NCBI RefSeq assembly: GCF_000186865.1
Contig: NW_008705570.1
Span: 44,812 to 55,788 of the forward strand
Reading direction: 5' to 3'
Source of the DNA: Aureococcus anophagefferens
Lineage: Eukaryota > Sar > Pelagophyceae > Pelagomonadales > Pelagomonadaceae
DNA length: 10,977 nucleotides
The position numbers and the translations under genes are program-made. Shown in pieces: positions 6,001 to 10,707 of this stretch (position 1 is its first letter; each line of letters begins with the position of its first letter). The notes below the pieces were generated by a model. That model saw only the letters and a list, made by a program, of their open reading frames with translations. It had not been told where the DNA came from and did not search any database.

Positions 6001-8669
6001 TTGACGCGCAACTCCTCGCCGGCCGCGATCGCCTCGTCGAGCTCGCCGGCGGCCTTTCCGAGGGCCGCCTGGTAGGGCGCGTCGTCGACGCCGGTCCAGG
6101 TCGCCTCGGCCACCGCGATCGCGCGTCGGACGCGCTCCTTGGCCGCGAGCGTGGCGGACGGGGGCTGCGGCCGCGGCGACCTGCCGGCTAGGCCGCGCAG
6201 GGTCCGCTTCAGGGACTCGGCGGCGGCGAGTCCCTTGGATTCGACGTCGTCGCCGTCGCCGTCGCCGTCGCCGCCGACGGAGACCCGGCGGTCCCCGGGC
6301 TTCGTGCCGCGCGGGCGCCGGGCGAGCGCCGCCGTCGCGCGGACGGCCTCCTCGGCCTCCTTCTGGAACGTCGCCAGGTCGTTGATGGTGTACTTCTTGA
6401 AGAACGCCGTCTTCGCGCCGCCCTTGAGCGCGCGGGCCTCCGCCACCGCGTCGACGAGCTGCACGCCGAGCGCGCGGATGGAGGCGAGCCGCGGAGTCCC
6501 CCCCAGCTCGCCCCAGTAGCGTCGCCGCAGCTGCGCGATGGCGGCCGCCGCCGCCGCCCCCACGGCCTTCGCCGCGGCCGCCGCCCGATTCTCGGCGGCG
6601 ACAACCGCGTCGTTCGCAACGACGAACAGGTTCAGCAGTTCGCAGACCTTCGAGAACGCCTCCACGCTCTCGGGGGCCAGGAACGTGTCCTCGATCTCCC
6701 GCAGCATCAGCTTGGCGTCCTTGGCGCGGTCGACCTGGTAGGCGCGCGCGAGCAGCCTCATGTCGCCCTTGGCCGCGTCGCGCGTCCGCGCGGGCCCGAG
6801 CGCGCCGCGGACCGACGCCACGATGGTGGCGTCCGCGGCCGCGGCCTGCACGGCCGCGGCGTCCACGGCCGCGGCCTGCGCGGCCGGCGCGGCGGCGGGC
6901 GTCGACGTCGCACGCAACTGCTCGAGGCTCGTGACGCGCGCGCGGAGCGCCAGGAGCAGCGGCGGCTCGCCGCCCGCGCCGCCCTTGCCGCCCTTGCCGC
7001 CCTTGCCGCCCTTGCCGCCCTTGCCGCCCTTGCCGCCCGCGCCGCCCGCGCCGCCCGCGCCGCCCGCGAGCGCGGCGGCCGCGTCGCTCGCCACGACGTG
7101 GTCCGTGACGTAGGAGTCGACGTTGCGCGGCGGCGGGGAGGGCCGATCGTCCCGGGCGAAGGCGAGGACGTAGACGTCGCCGAGCTCGGGCGCGGTCGAC
7201 GCCGGGTCCACCGCCGAGACGATGCCGTCGTTGAACTGCAGCCAGGGCGCGTTGGGCACGCCGAGCTGGCGGGTGACGGCGACGTAGTGGCCGCGCGCCG
7301 CGAACTCCCCGACGTGGCGGACCTGGGCGTAGAGCCGGTAGTCGACGCCGCCGACCGTGAGGCGGAGCGGCACGTCGACGCGCGTGCGGAGCTTGAGCGT
7401 GCACCCCGTGTCCTGGTCCAGCTGGAAGCGCTCGAGGTGGATGAGCAGGAGCATGGGCGCCTCCTCGACGCAGTACGTCCGCGTGGCGGTCACGCGCTTG
7501 TCGCACGCGTCACACGCGTACGCGTTGTCCGTTGCCGCCGAGAAGACCTCCTCGGGGTTGGCCGCGTCGACGAGCTCCTGGAGCTCGCAGACCGGGCCCG
7601 TGGGCTTGAGCTGCATCTGGCCGCCCATCGGGTGATCGGAGTGGGAAACGTGGCCGCAGTCGTGGCAGCGCGACGTCGCCTTGAGCTTGCCGTCGAGGCA
7701 CGGCAGCGCGGTGTTGCCGCGCGCCGCCTCGAGGTCTGCCAGCACGCGGCGCAGGAACTCCATGGCGTCCTGCTGGTCGCCGCCGTTGAAGGGCTCCGGG
7801 CACGCGCGCCGGAGCGCGCTCGCGTCGATGGCCTCGCTGAGCGGGCGCCCGCTCAGCGCCATGCGCGCGAGGACGAGCTGCAACTCGCGCACGAGCGAGT
7901 CCTCGCGCGACGGCAGTCGGAGGTTGAGCATGTACTGGACGAGCCAGTCGCTCGCCCGGAGCAACTGGAGCACCGCATTCATGTAGCACGAGTTGCCCAG
8001 GTTCCGGATCCCGCGCGGCCGCGCGCCGGCGTCGAGGCCCGGCGCCGCGGCGACGGAGTCCGCGTCGTCGTCGCCGAAGCCGCAGGCGCCGCCGCAGTCG
8101 CCGCGGCTGCAGCCGGCGCCGGAGAGCCAGCCGCAGCCGAACGAGCCGACTTGGACGCCGCCGGCGGTTCCGGCCCCGGAACCGGCGCCGCGGCGCGCGC
8201 CGCCGTCCGGCGGCGGCGGCCCCGGCGGCGGCCCCGGCGGCACCGGCGCGCGCGGCGGCGGCGGGGGCGCGCCCGGCGGCGGCGCCGGGCCCGGCGGCGA
8301 CGTGAGGGCCTTGGCCTGGGCGCGCGCGACGCGTTTGCGCATGCGCAGCGTCCGCTTGTCGAGCTCGCCGCGGGCCCGGTCGACGCGCCGCGGGTCGAGG
8401 GCGAGCTCGATGGGCTTGGGCGGCTCGTAGTGCGGGCCGAACTGGGCCCGGAAGGCATTCTCCTGAAGCTCGAAGTCGCTGCGCTGCTTGAGGAGCTGCC
8501 GACTGGCCGCGTCGAGCGACTCGCCGCGCGCCGTCGAGGCGTCGCCGCGGCCGCCAGCCGGTGCACGGCTGCGGCGGCCACGGCCACGGGCAGGACGGCC
8601 ACGGCCGCGACTGTGGTTGAGGTTGCTGGTGCGGGCACCGCCACGGAGGCCCGTGGCCTTGCCCGCCAT
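1..8669 (-). CDS. USP-protease/Rep/PIF1-helicase fusion protein of a Helitron, C-terminus beyond window
   Basis: This is the transposition protein of a Helitron, open for 2,889 codons with no in-frame stop from 8669 to the left edge. Domains by residue: RG-rich basic N-terminus (1-45), Pro-rich (about 118-160), Cys-rich (179-196), USP protease (222-505), GGK/GGA linker (535-567), Ala-rich charged region (570-1015), Cys cluster (1019-1053), DUF6570-like (about 1075-1200), Helitron-N and HUH Rep (about 1310-1890), acidic Ser/Asp linker (about 2131-2150), PIF1 helicase (about 2255-2712), Pro-repeat tail (from 2845). The chosen ATG has A at -3 and G at +4. Another in-frame ATG lies 14 codons upstream (8711-8709), two codons after a TGA at 8717-8715, and has weaker context. 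No intron is needed. It probably acts in the nucleus. Rep and helicase are certain from motifs; the role of the protease is inferred. Confidence 0.95.
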   Translation of the reverse strand, partial: MAGKATGLRGGARTSNLNHSRGRGRPARGRGRRSRAPAGGRGDASTARGESLDAASRQLLKQRSDFELQENAFRAQFGPHYEPPKPIELALDPRRVDRARGELDKRTLRMRKRVARAQAKALTSPPGPAPPPGAPPPPPRAPVPPGPPPGPPPPDGGARRGAGSGAGTAGGVQVGSFGCGWLSGAGCSRGDCGGACGFGDDDADSVAAAPGLDAGARPRGIRNLGNSCYMNAVLQLLRASDWLVQYMLNLRLPSREDSLVRELQLVLARMALSGRPLSEAIDASALRRACPEPFNGGDQQDAMEFLRRVLADLEAARGNTALPCLDGKLKATSRCHDCGHVSHSDHPMGGQMQLKPTGPVCELQELVDAANPEEVFSAATDNAYACDACDKRVTATRTYCVEEAPMLLLIHLERFQLDQDTGCTLKLRTRVDVPLRLTVGGVDYRLYAQVRHVGEFAARGHYVAVTRQLGVPNAPWLQFNDGIVSAVDPASTAPELGDVYVLAFARDDRPSPPPRNVDSYVTDHVVASDAAAALAGGAGGAGGAGGKGGKGGKGGKGGKGGKGGAGGEPPLLLALRARVTSLEQLRATSTPAAAPAAQAAAVDAAAVQAAAADATIVASVRGALGPARTRDAAKGDMRLLARAYQVDRAKDAKLMLREIEDTFLAPESVEAFSKVCELLNLFVVANDAVVAAENRAAAAAKAVGAAAAAAIAQLRRRYWGELGGTPRLASIRALGVQLVDAVAEARALKGGAKTAFFKKYTINDLATFQKEAEEAVRATAALARRPRGTKPGDRRVSVGGDGDGDGDDVESKGLAAAESLKRTLRGLAGRSPRPQPPSATLAAKERVRRAIAVAEATWTGVDDAPYQAALGKAAGELDEAIAAGEELRVKALSHARRASKKVRDELERVRKVVDAAAEAAAAAARRGGAAPRRNRTTHRTYDRRKDTLDKDGPPLGARGAPDAPGERPRAPRQHAPGVAESSRAGEMYDPASVSVQAAAAFEGSDFGDDDTWRHVFKTCECCGRCRPCWNAATERAQRSIDPWDVVDKVCSTCVAEKNAAAKKKRFWEPQFSHENRMTGGPPAPAWLTRLTWIELRIIVPVTVALSLESMKGLGLKAKGNVAAFLSPMDIAATLPRTGANVQLLALLPYSAKGKAAKRYVVRKPQVMEALSNPKFGVPHGGLDAPGDGATVERDGRYYVDPPQAPWRDIDIDDDALPEGTAVLPGLEVCYVRRSGDGGGGDEPEADAGPAPLQLDPGFDGAGDGVEVCGEVNAPATTMVSADVIKQVRALFAEKDPSVTDVDRAGVGLAALGASPTFVDPFKYENFFLAAYPTLFWDSYGDPTYRGRKVTVEPSRAWAEWLWHQRDARAAKDRYFKFALLGLLNKKDLLNQSAVFVRSRSTLPTDRDELLELLERDPGAVSRQVFGSSGNVTGTAAYFVQVARHCTAQMRHIGNTQAQLPTIFQSASCAESHWPAIVSLVYERFLAVGEADAAARFVADRAFRYEQVHIHDWLVGLYFEVRTVNFLETVCRAIGVDNWFVRFEFAKSRGMIHFHSLLWASGLYELVSSNQEDLDGIIAAIFEAYPAREDRAARDDMVAAARLAAARDLGRALEERVGATALYPGTRAEGEDAGDWPAQPGTDRRFRAPYGSKADPSKAATPGGSGVAAAAAADARARADQDDPLHAEAVAALPVDPAAAALPARMSTPRDLRDVGTGVRQLLRDVLGPPGGPALSAEDAAARLDADYERIVDVAFLHQCSAYCKEARPQKKAAAADDDGDDDDDDEVDGAAAKGVVAFLCRMCFGGTEGTKGLEAKWATGRECRDSPKFARNRGKWSLELARDHPVLVQHIRLLVQAWRANEDSSFVVDGGIAGIIMYLTSYMCKGNKASSCLDSLARDCAAATPDGAAVNLASIAAKGALEVGMLSDTPGAEVAHMLAGGKLYRASWPSATVGLSGAKVIKKGGKQSRPVMAKFHDNAPPGKPAKDPRETLWDVVSECGKLVDIIGAPTYSTKWPPGDAYALTVLTLHVPRDFWSYNEQSGVSDFSKAFPHTWEAGAGAALAEWFELDVAEREARGLPALKWFEAKSLASARRDAVAERRRQRARARHARQEAREAALRASGATKTGSSDGFSSGSSSSDSDDDDAARAARRNLGPEDAAFRRAMAQAGAGCDDAGDYAVDGEPLVARLLAAGVPLATGPAGPPLPPGTTREDIEVLRAACKESADQAADEGSGTLDAAGAHLLQGRQRLPVVMLLDWLLGDAESPPRLLVTGVGGAGKSHVLKALRRIVARYGKRHVTLAYMGSAARNCGGLTLDGVWPSGDMPSAHHTCADNPLKREKLQRLMRMYGPDLGVELIDEAFMIGSSKYVWRQHREAQVAAKFDAEAGGDYETSLVAHKAQDHPLAGRFAKFTFGDAGQLPPVLDGNPAAPDAPDDSGPAALGKRCFRSSFDEVLALNVNMRAEASAIRWVRFLQRMRRGECTRAPARDSDQDLLNGRALNRLPPAEQSVFRGAARLCPRNKSCMRENIEHAKATGKSARVLVATWHGRHAKPGETFQLVAETFICIGMLMAICVNFGEFGPGILVNGMRGRVVSWLLDAAGEVEYVVLDIPDYTGPRLYPGDDPRHATWVPVPKMERKCSKKCCARTGFPLVPAHAATTHKWQGLGAGPGQPVKHITVFFPTKEDGKNFWPPRPAVPYVMCSRAASLDAIAIAEAQDASFFADMAASAAAIAVRELDEDYAQRSNDLCARYAHRLEDNSYHALLARFDVRCDDGIRDAGELRDLRVAALAFKVRYNKAHCDYFRDDPDRVEDGDDPEAYAADLATAIAELAELGVNAAADLGVDPAAPPPRPPPPARPPPPAPPPPPAPPPPPARPPRGPAQSKRPPK
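45..116 (-). repeat. 18-bp tandem repeat, four copies, coding the proline tail
   Basis: Four consecutive 18-bp units (45-62, 63-80, 81-98, 99-116) share the core cgccgggggcggcgg; the first two and last two copies are identical pairs. In the minus-strand frame each encodes a hexapeptide of Pro with one Ala and sometimes one Arg. The period is a multiple of three, so copy-number change would keep the frame. Confidence 0.9.
534..1907 (-). other. PIF1-family superfamily 1B DNA helicase domain
   Basis: Motifs appear in the PIF1 order. Walker A is GVGGAGKS (2274-2281, Lys2280). Walker B is ELIDEAF with Asp2359 and Glu2360. Motif III is FGDAGQLPPV (about 2414-2423). The Arg-bearing motif is LNVNMRA (Arg2462). 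A C-terminal strand FGPGILVNGMRGRVV precedes motif V, TTHKWQGL (2659-2666), and motif VI is YVMCSRAASLDA (2699-2710, Arg2704). Family members usually have 'HKSQG' in motif V; here it is HKWQG. A small Cys-rich insert, CSKKCC, lies just before motif V. The domain unwinds the transposon strand 5' to 3' during rolling-circle transposition. Confidence 0.96.
3000..4742 (-). other. Helitron-like N domain and HUH (Y2) Rep endonuclease
   Basis: The segment begins around FKYENFFLAAYPTLFW (residue 1323) and continues through a GN..LPTIFQSASCAESHWP block, the Helitron N-domain pattern of a Phe-Thr/Ser strand followed by Trp-Pro. The metal-binding HUH motif is in KSRGMIHFHSLLW, with His1552 and His1554. 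A zinc-type motif HQCSAYC (1757-1763) with CRMC (1800-1803) matches the Cys-His feature of Helitron Reps. The two catalytic tyrosines are in YLTSYMCKGN, Tyr1878 and Tyr1882, with the expected three-residue spacing. An Asp-rich insert (about 1780-1790) sits between the two halves of the zinc motif. This domain nicks and religates transposon ends through covalent tyrosine-DNA links. All key residues are intact. Confidence 0.95.
5055..5624 (-). other. Cysteine-cluster zinc module and DUF6570-like region
   Basis: Residues 1019-1028 read CECCGRCRPC, followed 22 residues later by CSTC (1050-1053). Five cysteines in ten residues plus a CxxC pair suggest a zinc-binding module. After it comes WLTRLTWIELRIIVPV (about 1085-1100) and a segment that includes GNVAAFL. 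This resembles the DUF6570 domain that commonly precedes the Helitron-like N domain in Helitron proteins. The DUF6570 match is from memory of the pattern and is moderate. The cysteine spacing is seen directly. Confidence 0.65.
5625..7154 (-). other. GGK/GGA linker and Ala-rich charged region, no recognised fold
   Basis: Residues about 506-1015 separate the protease from the zinc and Rep modules. They begin with about 11 Gly-Gly-X triplets (X is Lys or Ala, 535-567). A long Ala-, Arg- and Glu-rich stretch follows, with likely helices and possible coiled coil around 590-700 and 880-980. A short Gly-Asp alternation lies near 800, encoded by a gccgtc hexanucleotide run around 6245-6275. I recognise no enzyme or binding domain. 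The composition suggests a flexible spacer. Confidence 0.6.
6969..7067 (-). repeat. 9-bp in-frame tandem repeat coding Gly-Gly-Lys and Gly-Gly-Ala
   Basis: Eleven 9-bp units, gccgccctt (six) and gccgcccgc (five, one at the left end and four at the right), run without interruption. On the minus strand they encode GGK and GGA triplets directly after the USP domain. They act as a flexible, partly basic linker and are likely to vary in length by slippage. Confidence 0.92.
7155..8006 (-). other. USP (peptidase C19) deubiquitinase domain of the Helitron protein
   Basis: Residues about 222-505 form a compact ubiquitin-specific protease. The Cys box GIRNLGNSCYMNA puts the nucleophile at Cys228. The QQDAMEFL motif follows at about 299-306. 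Two zinc-ligand pairs, CHDC (335-338) and CDAC (386-389), sit where USP fingers carry theirs. The line LLLIHLERF is the usual strand before the His box. The His box is GHYVAV with His461, and WLQFNDG gives the third catalytic residue, Asp481. At roughly 285 residues it is near the minimal USP size. USPs cleave ubiquitin isopeptide bonds. All expected catalytic residues are present, so activity is plausible. Its purpose in a transposon is inferred: removing ubiquitin from the transposition protein, or countering host turnover. Confidence 0.93.
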
Positions 8670-8695
8670 CCTCGATGAGATCTCAGAGTCTTCGG

Positions 8696-8717
8696 ATGTT
8701 GAGGTCAACATACCTCA
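8696..8717. promoter_or_regulatory. Overlapping inverted repeats at the start of the Rep-helicase frame
   Basis: A 16-bp near-palindrome has perfect 7-bp arms atgttga / tcaacat around gg (8696-8711). It overlaps a second repeat with 6-bp arms tgaggt / acctca around six bases (8700-8717). On the minus strand these cover the TGA that ends the upstream frame and the first in-frame ATG. They could be a protein-binding site or an RNA fold affecting start choice. Function is inferred only. Confidence 0.4.
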
Positions 8718-9095
8718 TCGCGACGTCGCGCCGCCGCGCGAGCCGTCGCCGGCGGCGATCGCGTGCGCTCGACGTCGGTCGGCGCCGACGCCCGCGCGGA
8801 CCGACGCCCGGCGCCGCGGAGCGCCGCGGGGGCCGTCGCCGCGGCGACGGCCCCGAGTAGCGCCGGCACGGAGGCCGGCGCGAGCGTGTAGTGCCGTCCT
8901 GGCCCTGAGGCTGGAGGCGGCCAGCGCGTAGACCGCGATCGCCCTGAGGCGCGCGGCGAGGTCGTCGACGAGGAGCATGTAGGCAACCGCGCCCCCCATT
9001 AAAGGGTTGCCTCCTCCGGAGGGGCCAGGCGCGGCGCACCTGTGGGCCCTCCTATGATGACACTCTCTCGCCTCTCGCGTCGCCGCGCGGAGCTG

Positions 9096-9310
9096 GCCGC
9101 CGTTGCGTCGCGTGCGTCGCCGCCGTTGCGCCGTCCGCGTGCGTCGCCGCCGTTGCGCCGTCCGCCCGCGCCGTCGTAAACTCGTCGTGCGCCCGCGCCG
9201 TCGTCCGCGCCCGCGCCGTCGTCCGCGCCCGCGCCGTCGCACCCGTCGTCCGCACCCGTCGGTCGCCTCTGCGTCGGTCGCCTCTGCGTCGGTCGCCTCT
9301 CGGTCGCCTC
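9096..9310. repeat. Mosaic of three adjacent tandem repeats (27, 18 and 15 bp)
   Basis: Three unrelated minisatellites lie side by side. Two exact 27-bp units occupy 9111-9137 and 9138-9164, preceded by a partial copy from 9096. Units of 18 bp (gcgcccgcgccgtcgtcc) occupy 9189-9206 and 9207-9224, with a variant third at 9225-9242. Units of 15 bp (ggtcgcctctgcgtc) occupy 9261-9275 and 9276-9290, followed by partial copies to about 9310. All three periods are multiples of three, so several frames stay open across them; that alone does not make them coding. Confidence 0.9.
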
Positions 9311-9361
9311 TCGCGTCCGCGCGTCGCACCCGTCGGTCAACTCTCAGCTTACCGTCTGCGA

Positions 9362-9396
9362 CGGCGCCTGGCGGCAGTCCCAGGGACCAGGCGCCG
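9362..9396. repeat. Hairpin with 10-bp perfect arms
   Basis: Arms cggcgcctgg (9362-9371) and ccaggcgccg (9387-9396) enclose a 15-base loop, just beyond the tandem-repeat mosaic. It could be a structural element of the transposon 5' region or chance in GC-rich DNA. Confidence 0.5.
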
Positions 9397-9438
9397 CGCG
9401 TCGTCGCCGAGCGCGGTGTGGAGAGGTCGGAGGTGGCG

Positions 9439-9461
9439 CGGTAAGAGCATTGCTCCTACCG
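9439..9461. repeat. Compact hairpin, 11-base arms with one mismatch
   Basis: Arms cggtaagagca (9439-9449) and tgctcctaccg (9451-9461) pair at ten of eleven positions across a single base, giving a tight cruciform or hairpin with a real loop of three (att). The mismatch is A-C on the plus strand and becomes a G-U wobble in a minus-strand transcript. That is compatible with a structured 5' leader of the large gene. Its relatively low GC content makes chance less likely than for neighbouring stems. Confidence 0.55.
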
Positions 9462-9600
9462 TTCTGCTTGGCACGCGCCAGCAGCGCACACTTTACTGTT
9501 TCGGGGGCGCAGCGCTCCGCCCGAGCCGGGCTCCGCGAGCCAAAAATTGCTCTGCGTTGCACTGCACTTTGCACTTCGCTTCGCGGGCGCGCCCCGCGAC

Positions 9601-9720
9601 GCCCGGGAGTGCTCGAGACGCCACCCTTGGGACGCCCGGCCGCGCGGCCCGCGCACGTGGCTGCGCAGCAGCTCTCGGTCTTATGCGGCGCGCGCGGCCG
9701 CGGCTCGACCTCGCGGTCTC
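9601..9720. repeat. Long direct repeat, copy 1
   Basis: This is one of two diverged copies of a module of about 110-120 bp. Its exact shared blocks are cgcccggccgcgcggccc (9633-9650) and ggtcttatgcggcgcg (9677-9692), with cgcacgt between them and a further ctcgacc.cgcgg match after a small indel. It lies about 0.9-1.0 kb upstream of the Helitron gene start. Confidence 0.8.
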
Positions 9721-9834
9721 GCGGCGCCCGCGCGCGCGATCGCGGCGAGGTCGGGGTGGATGGGCGGGGAAGAGGGAGTGGAACGGGTCCCCGGCGACTT
9801 CGAGGGCCCGCACGAGGCGGAAGAGGACCGAATT

Positions 9835-9854
9835 CCGCGATTCAAAAATCGCGG
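9835..9854. terminator. Perfect 8-bp stem with 4-base loop, downstream of the small ORF
   Basis: Arms ccgcgatt (9835-9842) and aatcgcgg (9847-9854) enclose caaa. The stem is about 60 bases past the stop of the minus-strand zinc-ribbon ORF. In that transcript it forms a stem with a UUUG loop, so it could mark the 3' end of the message. No polyadenylation signal is evident nearby and the role is unproven. Confidence 0.35.
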
Positions 9855-9912
9855 TTCCGGGGCCTCGGGGCCCGGTCGGAGGCTCGGAGCCACCGGCGCG
9901 CGGGCCGCGCGC

Positions 9913-10500
9913 CTAGAAGACGATGGTGCGCATCGCCCTGTCGCAGTCGACGCAGTAGGCGTCGCTTGCCATCTCGAAGGGGAAGAAGCGGTCCTGGCAC
10001 GCGCGGCAGATCTTGTCCTGCATCGGGAACGGGGGGGGGCGCGGGACGGGCGCCGACGCGGCGACCGGCGCCGACGCGGCGACGGGCGCCGGCGGAAGCG
10101 CGACGGGCGCCGGCGAAAGCGCGACGGGCACGGCGGGCACGGGCGCGACGGGCGTCGCGGCCGGCGACGACGCGGCCGCGACGCGCGAGCACGTCGCGTA
10201 CGGCGCCCCGGCCGCGGCCGCGGGCGCGGACGGGGGGAGCTGGATGCGGACCGGCGTAGCGACGACCGGCGTCGCGGTCGACACGATCTGGGTCGCCGGG
10301 AACGCCGGCGTGCCGTCGCCGTCGTCGGACGCCGCCGACCACGGCGCCGGCGGCGCCTGCGGCGTGGCGAGGGGCGTCGACGGGGCCGCCGGCGACGGGG
10401 GCGCCCCCGGCGACGGGGGCGGTGCCGCCGTCGAGGACGTCAGCGCATCGCTCGCCCGTGTGAATGCCGTTCGCACTTGGAGCATCCAAGAGGAAGACAT
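9913..10500 (-). CDS. Small Pro/Ala-rich protein with C-terminal zinc ribbon, hypothetical
   Basis: The 195-residue frame starts at an ATG with A at -3 and ends in TAG. The first 30 residues are ordinary in composition (MSSSWMLQVRTAFTRASDAL). Residues about 30-155 are low-complexity Pro/Ala/Val with short repeats such as APVAAS. The C-terminus holds ICRACQDRFFPFEMASDAYC and a final CVDC, that is CxxC-x14-CxxC at Cys165, 168, 183 and 186, spaced like a zinc ribbon or treble clef. I do not recognise the family. The Cys arrangement and aromatic-rich finger argue that this frame is real and that overlapping frames are not. It lies between the two long direct-repeat copies and on the same strand as the Helitron gene, so it may be an accessory or captured gene. 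Introns upstream cannot be excluded. Confidence 0.5.
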   Translation of the reverse strand: MSSSWMLQVRTAFTRASDALTSSTAAPPPSPGAPPSPAAPSTPLATPQAPPAPWSAASDDGDGTPAFPATQIVSTATPVVATPVRIQLPPSAPAAAAGAPYATCSRVAAASSPAATPVAPVPAVPVALSPAPVALPPAPVAASAPVAASAPVPRPPPFPMQDKICRACQDRFFPFEMASDAYCVDCDRAMRTIVF

Positions 10501-10707
10501 GCTCGAGCAATCGCTTCGAATTCACGGACTCGCGTGATCACAGGCGATTGCGAGCCACTGGGCGAGGCCCGTCGGCCTGGCCGGACCCGTGTGCGCGTAC
10601 GCGTCGCGAGGCATCAGCGGCTCGGGGGTCCCGGAGACGCCTCGTCCCCCCTGCCCGGGTGGCGGTCGCCGACGCGCGGGCGCGGCCGCGCGGGAGTCGT
10701 CGCAGCG

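Larger units (their letters stand above)
1..8711 (-). mobile_element. Helitron-class rolling-circle transposon, partial
   Basis: The region encodes the diagnostic Helitron pairing, a two-tyrosine HUH endonuclease and a PIF1-family helicase, in one protein. Such elements move as single-stranded circles: Rep nicks and joins strand ends and the helicase unwinds DNA. The gene reads right to left, so the element's 5' end should lie to the right of 8711 and its 3' end is outside the window on the left. I could not place the 5' end, because no unambiguous TC start or terminal repeat is visible. The limits given are only those of coding sequence. Candidate upstream sequence includes the repeats and hairpins between 8696 and 9720. 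Whether the small gene at 9913-10500 belongs to the element is unknown. Confidence 0.88.
8712..9912. other. Upstream intergenic region of the Helitron gene, no convincing gene
   Basis: This 1.2-kb stretch lies between the small zinc-ribbon ORF and the large gene, both on the minus strand. Short frames are open on both strands, but they are Arg/Ala-rich, overlap each other and show no recognised domain. AT-richer patches stand out near 8996-9006, 9170-9185, 9480-9500 and 9541-9570, where promoter or untranslated sequence might lie. Tandem repeats, two hairpins and one long direct-repeat copy are listed separately. I see no clear TATA box or transposon end. Confidence 0.5.

Noticed and set aside
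2862..6191. A 1,109-codon open frame on the plus strand, and several shorter plus-strand frames over 1-8700
   Set aside because: They lie antisense to the Helitron gene, are Arg/Gly/Ala/Val-rich with no recognisable motif, and are explained by G/C-ending codons leaving few stops on the opposite strand.
6830..7110. Possible CRISPR-like array from the regular 9-bp repeats
   Set aside because: The repeats are contiguous without spacers and lie in frame inside the large gene, encoding Gly-Gly-Lys/Ala.
9103..9444. Short Arg/Pro-rich plus-strand frame through the tandem repeats
   Set aside because: It is composed almost wholly of repeat units and open only because the repeat periods are multiples of three; no domain or start context supports it.
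9895..9916. Hairpin ggcgcgc/gcgcgcc immediately before CTAG on the plus strand, as a possible Helitron 3' end
   Set aside because: Helitron 3' hairpins usually sit some ten bases before CTRR. Here the stem abuts it, is pure G/C in GC-rich DNA, overlaps the stop of the small ORF and has the wrong orientation for the Rep gene.
9842..10525. A 227-codon minus-strand frame overlapping the zinc-ribbon ORF
   Set aside because: It reads as repeated Arg/Ala/Gly, whereas the overlapping phase gives the paired CxxC finger with aromatic residues. The latter is the better coding candidate.
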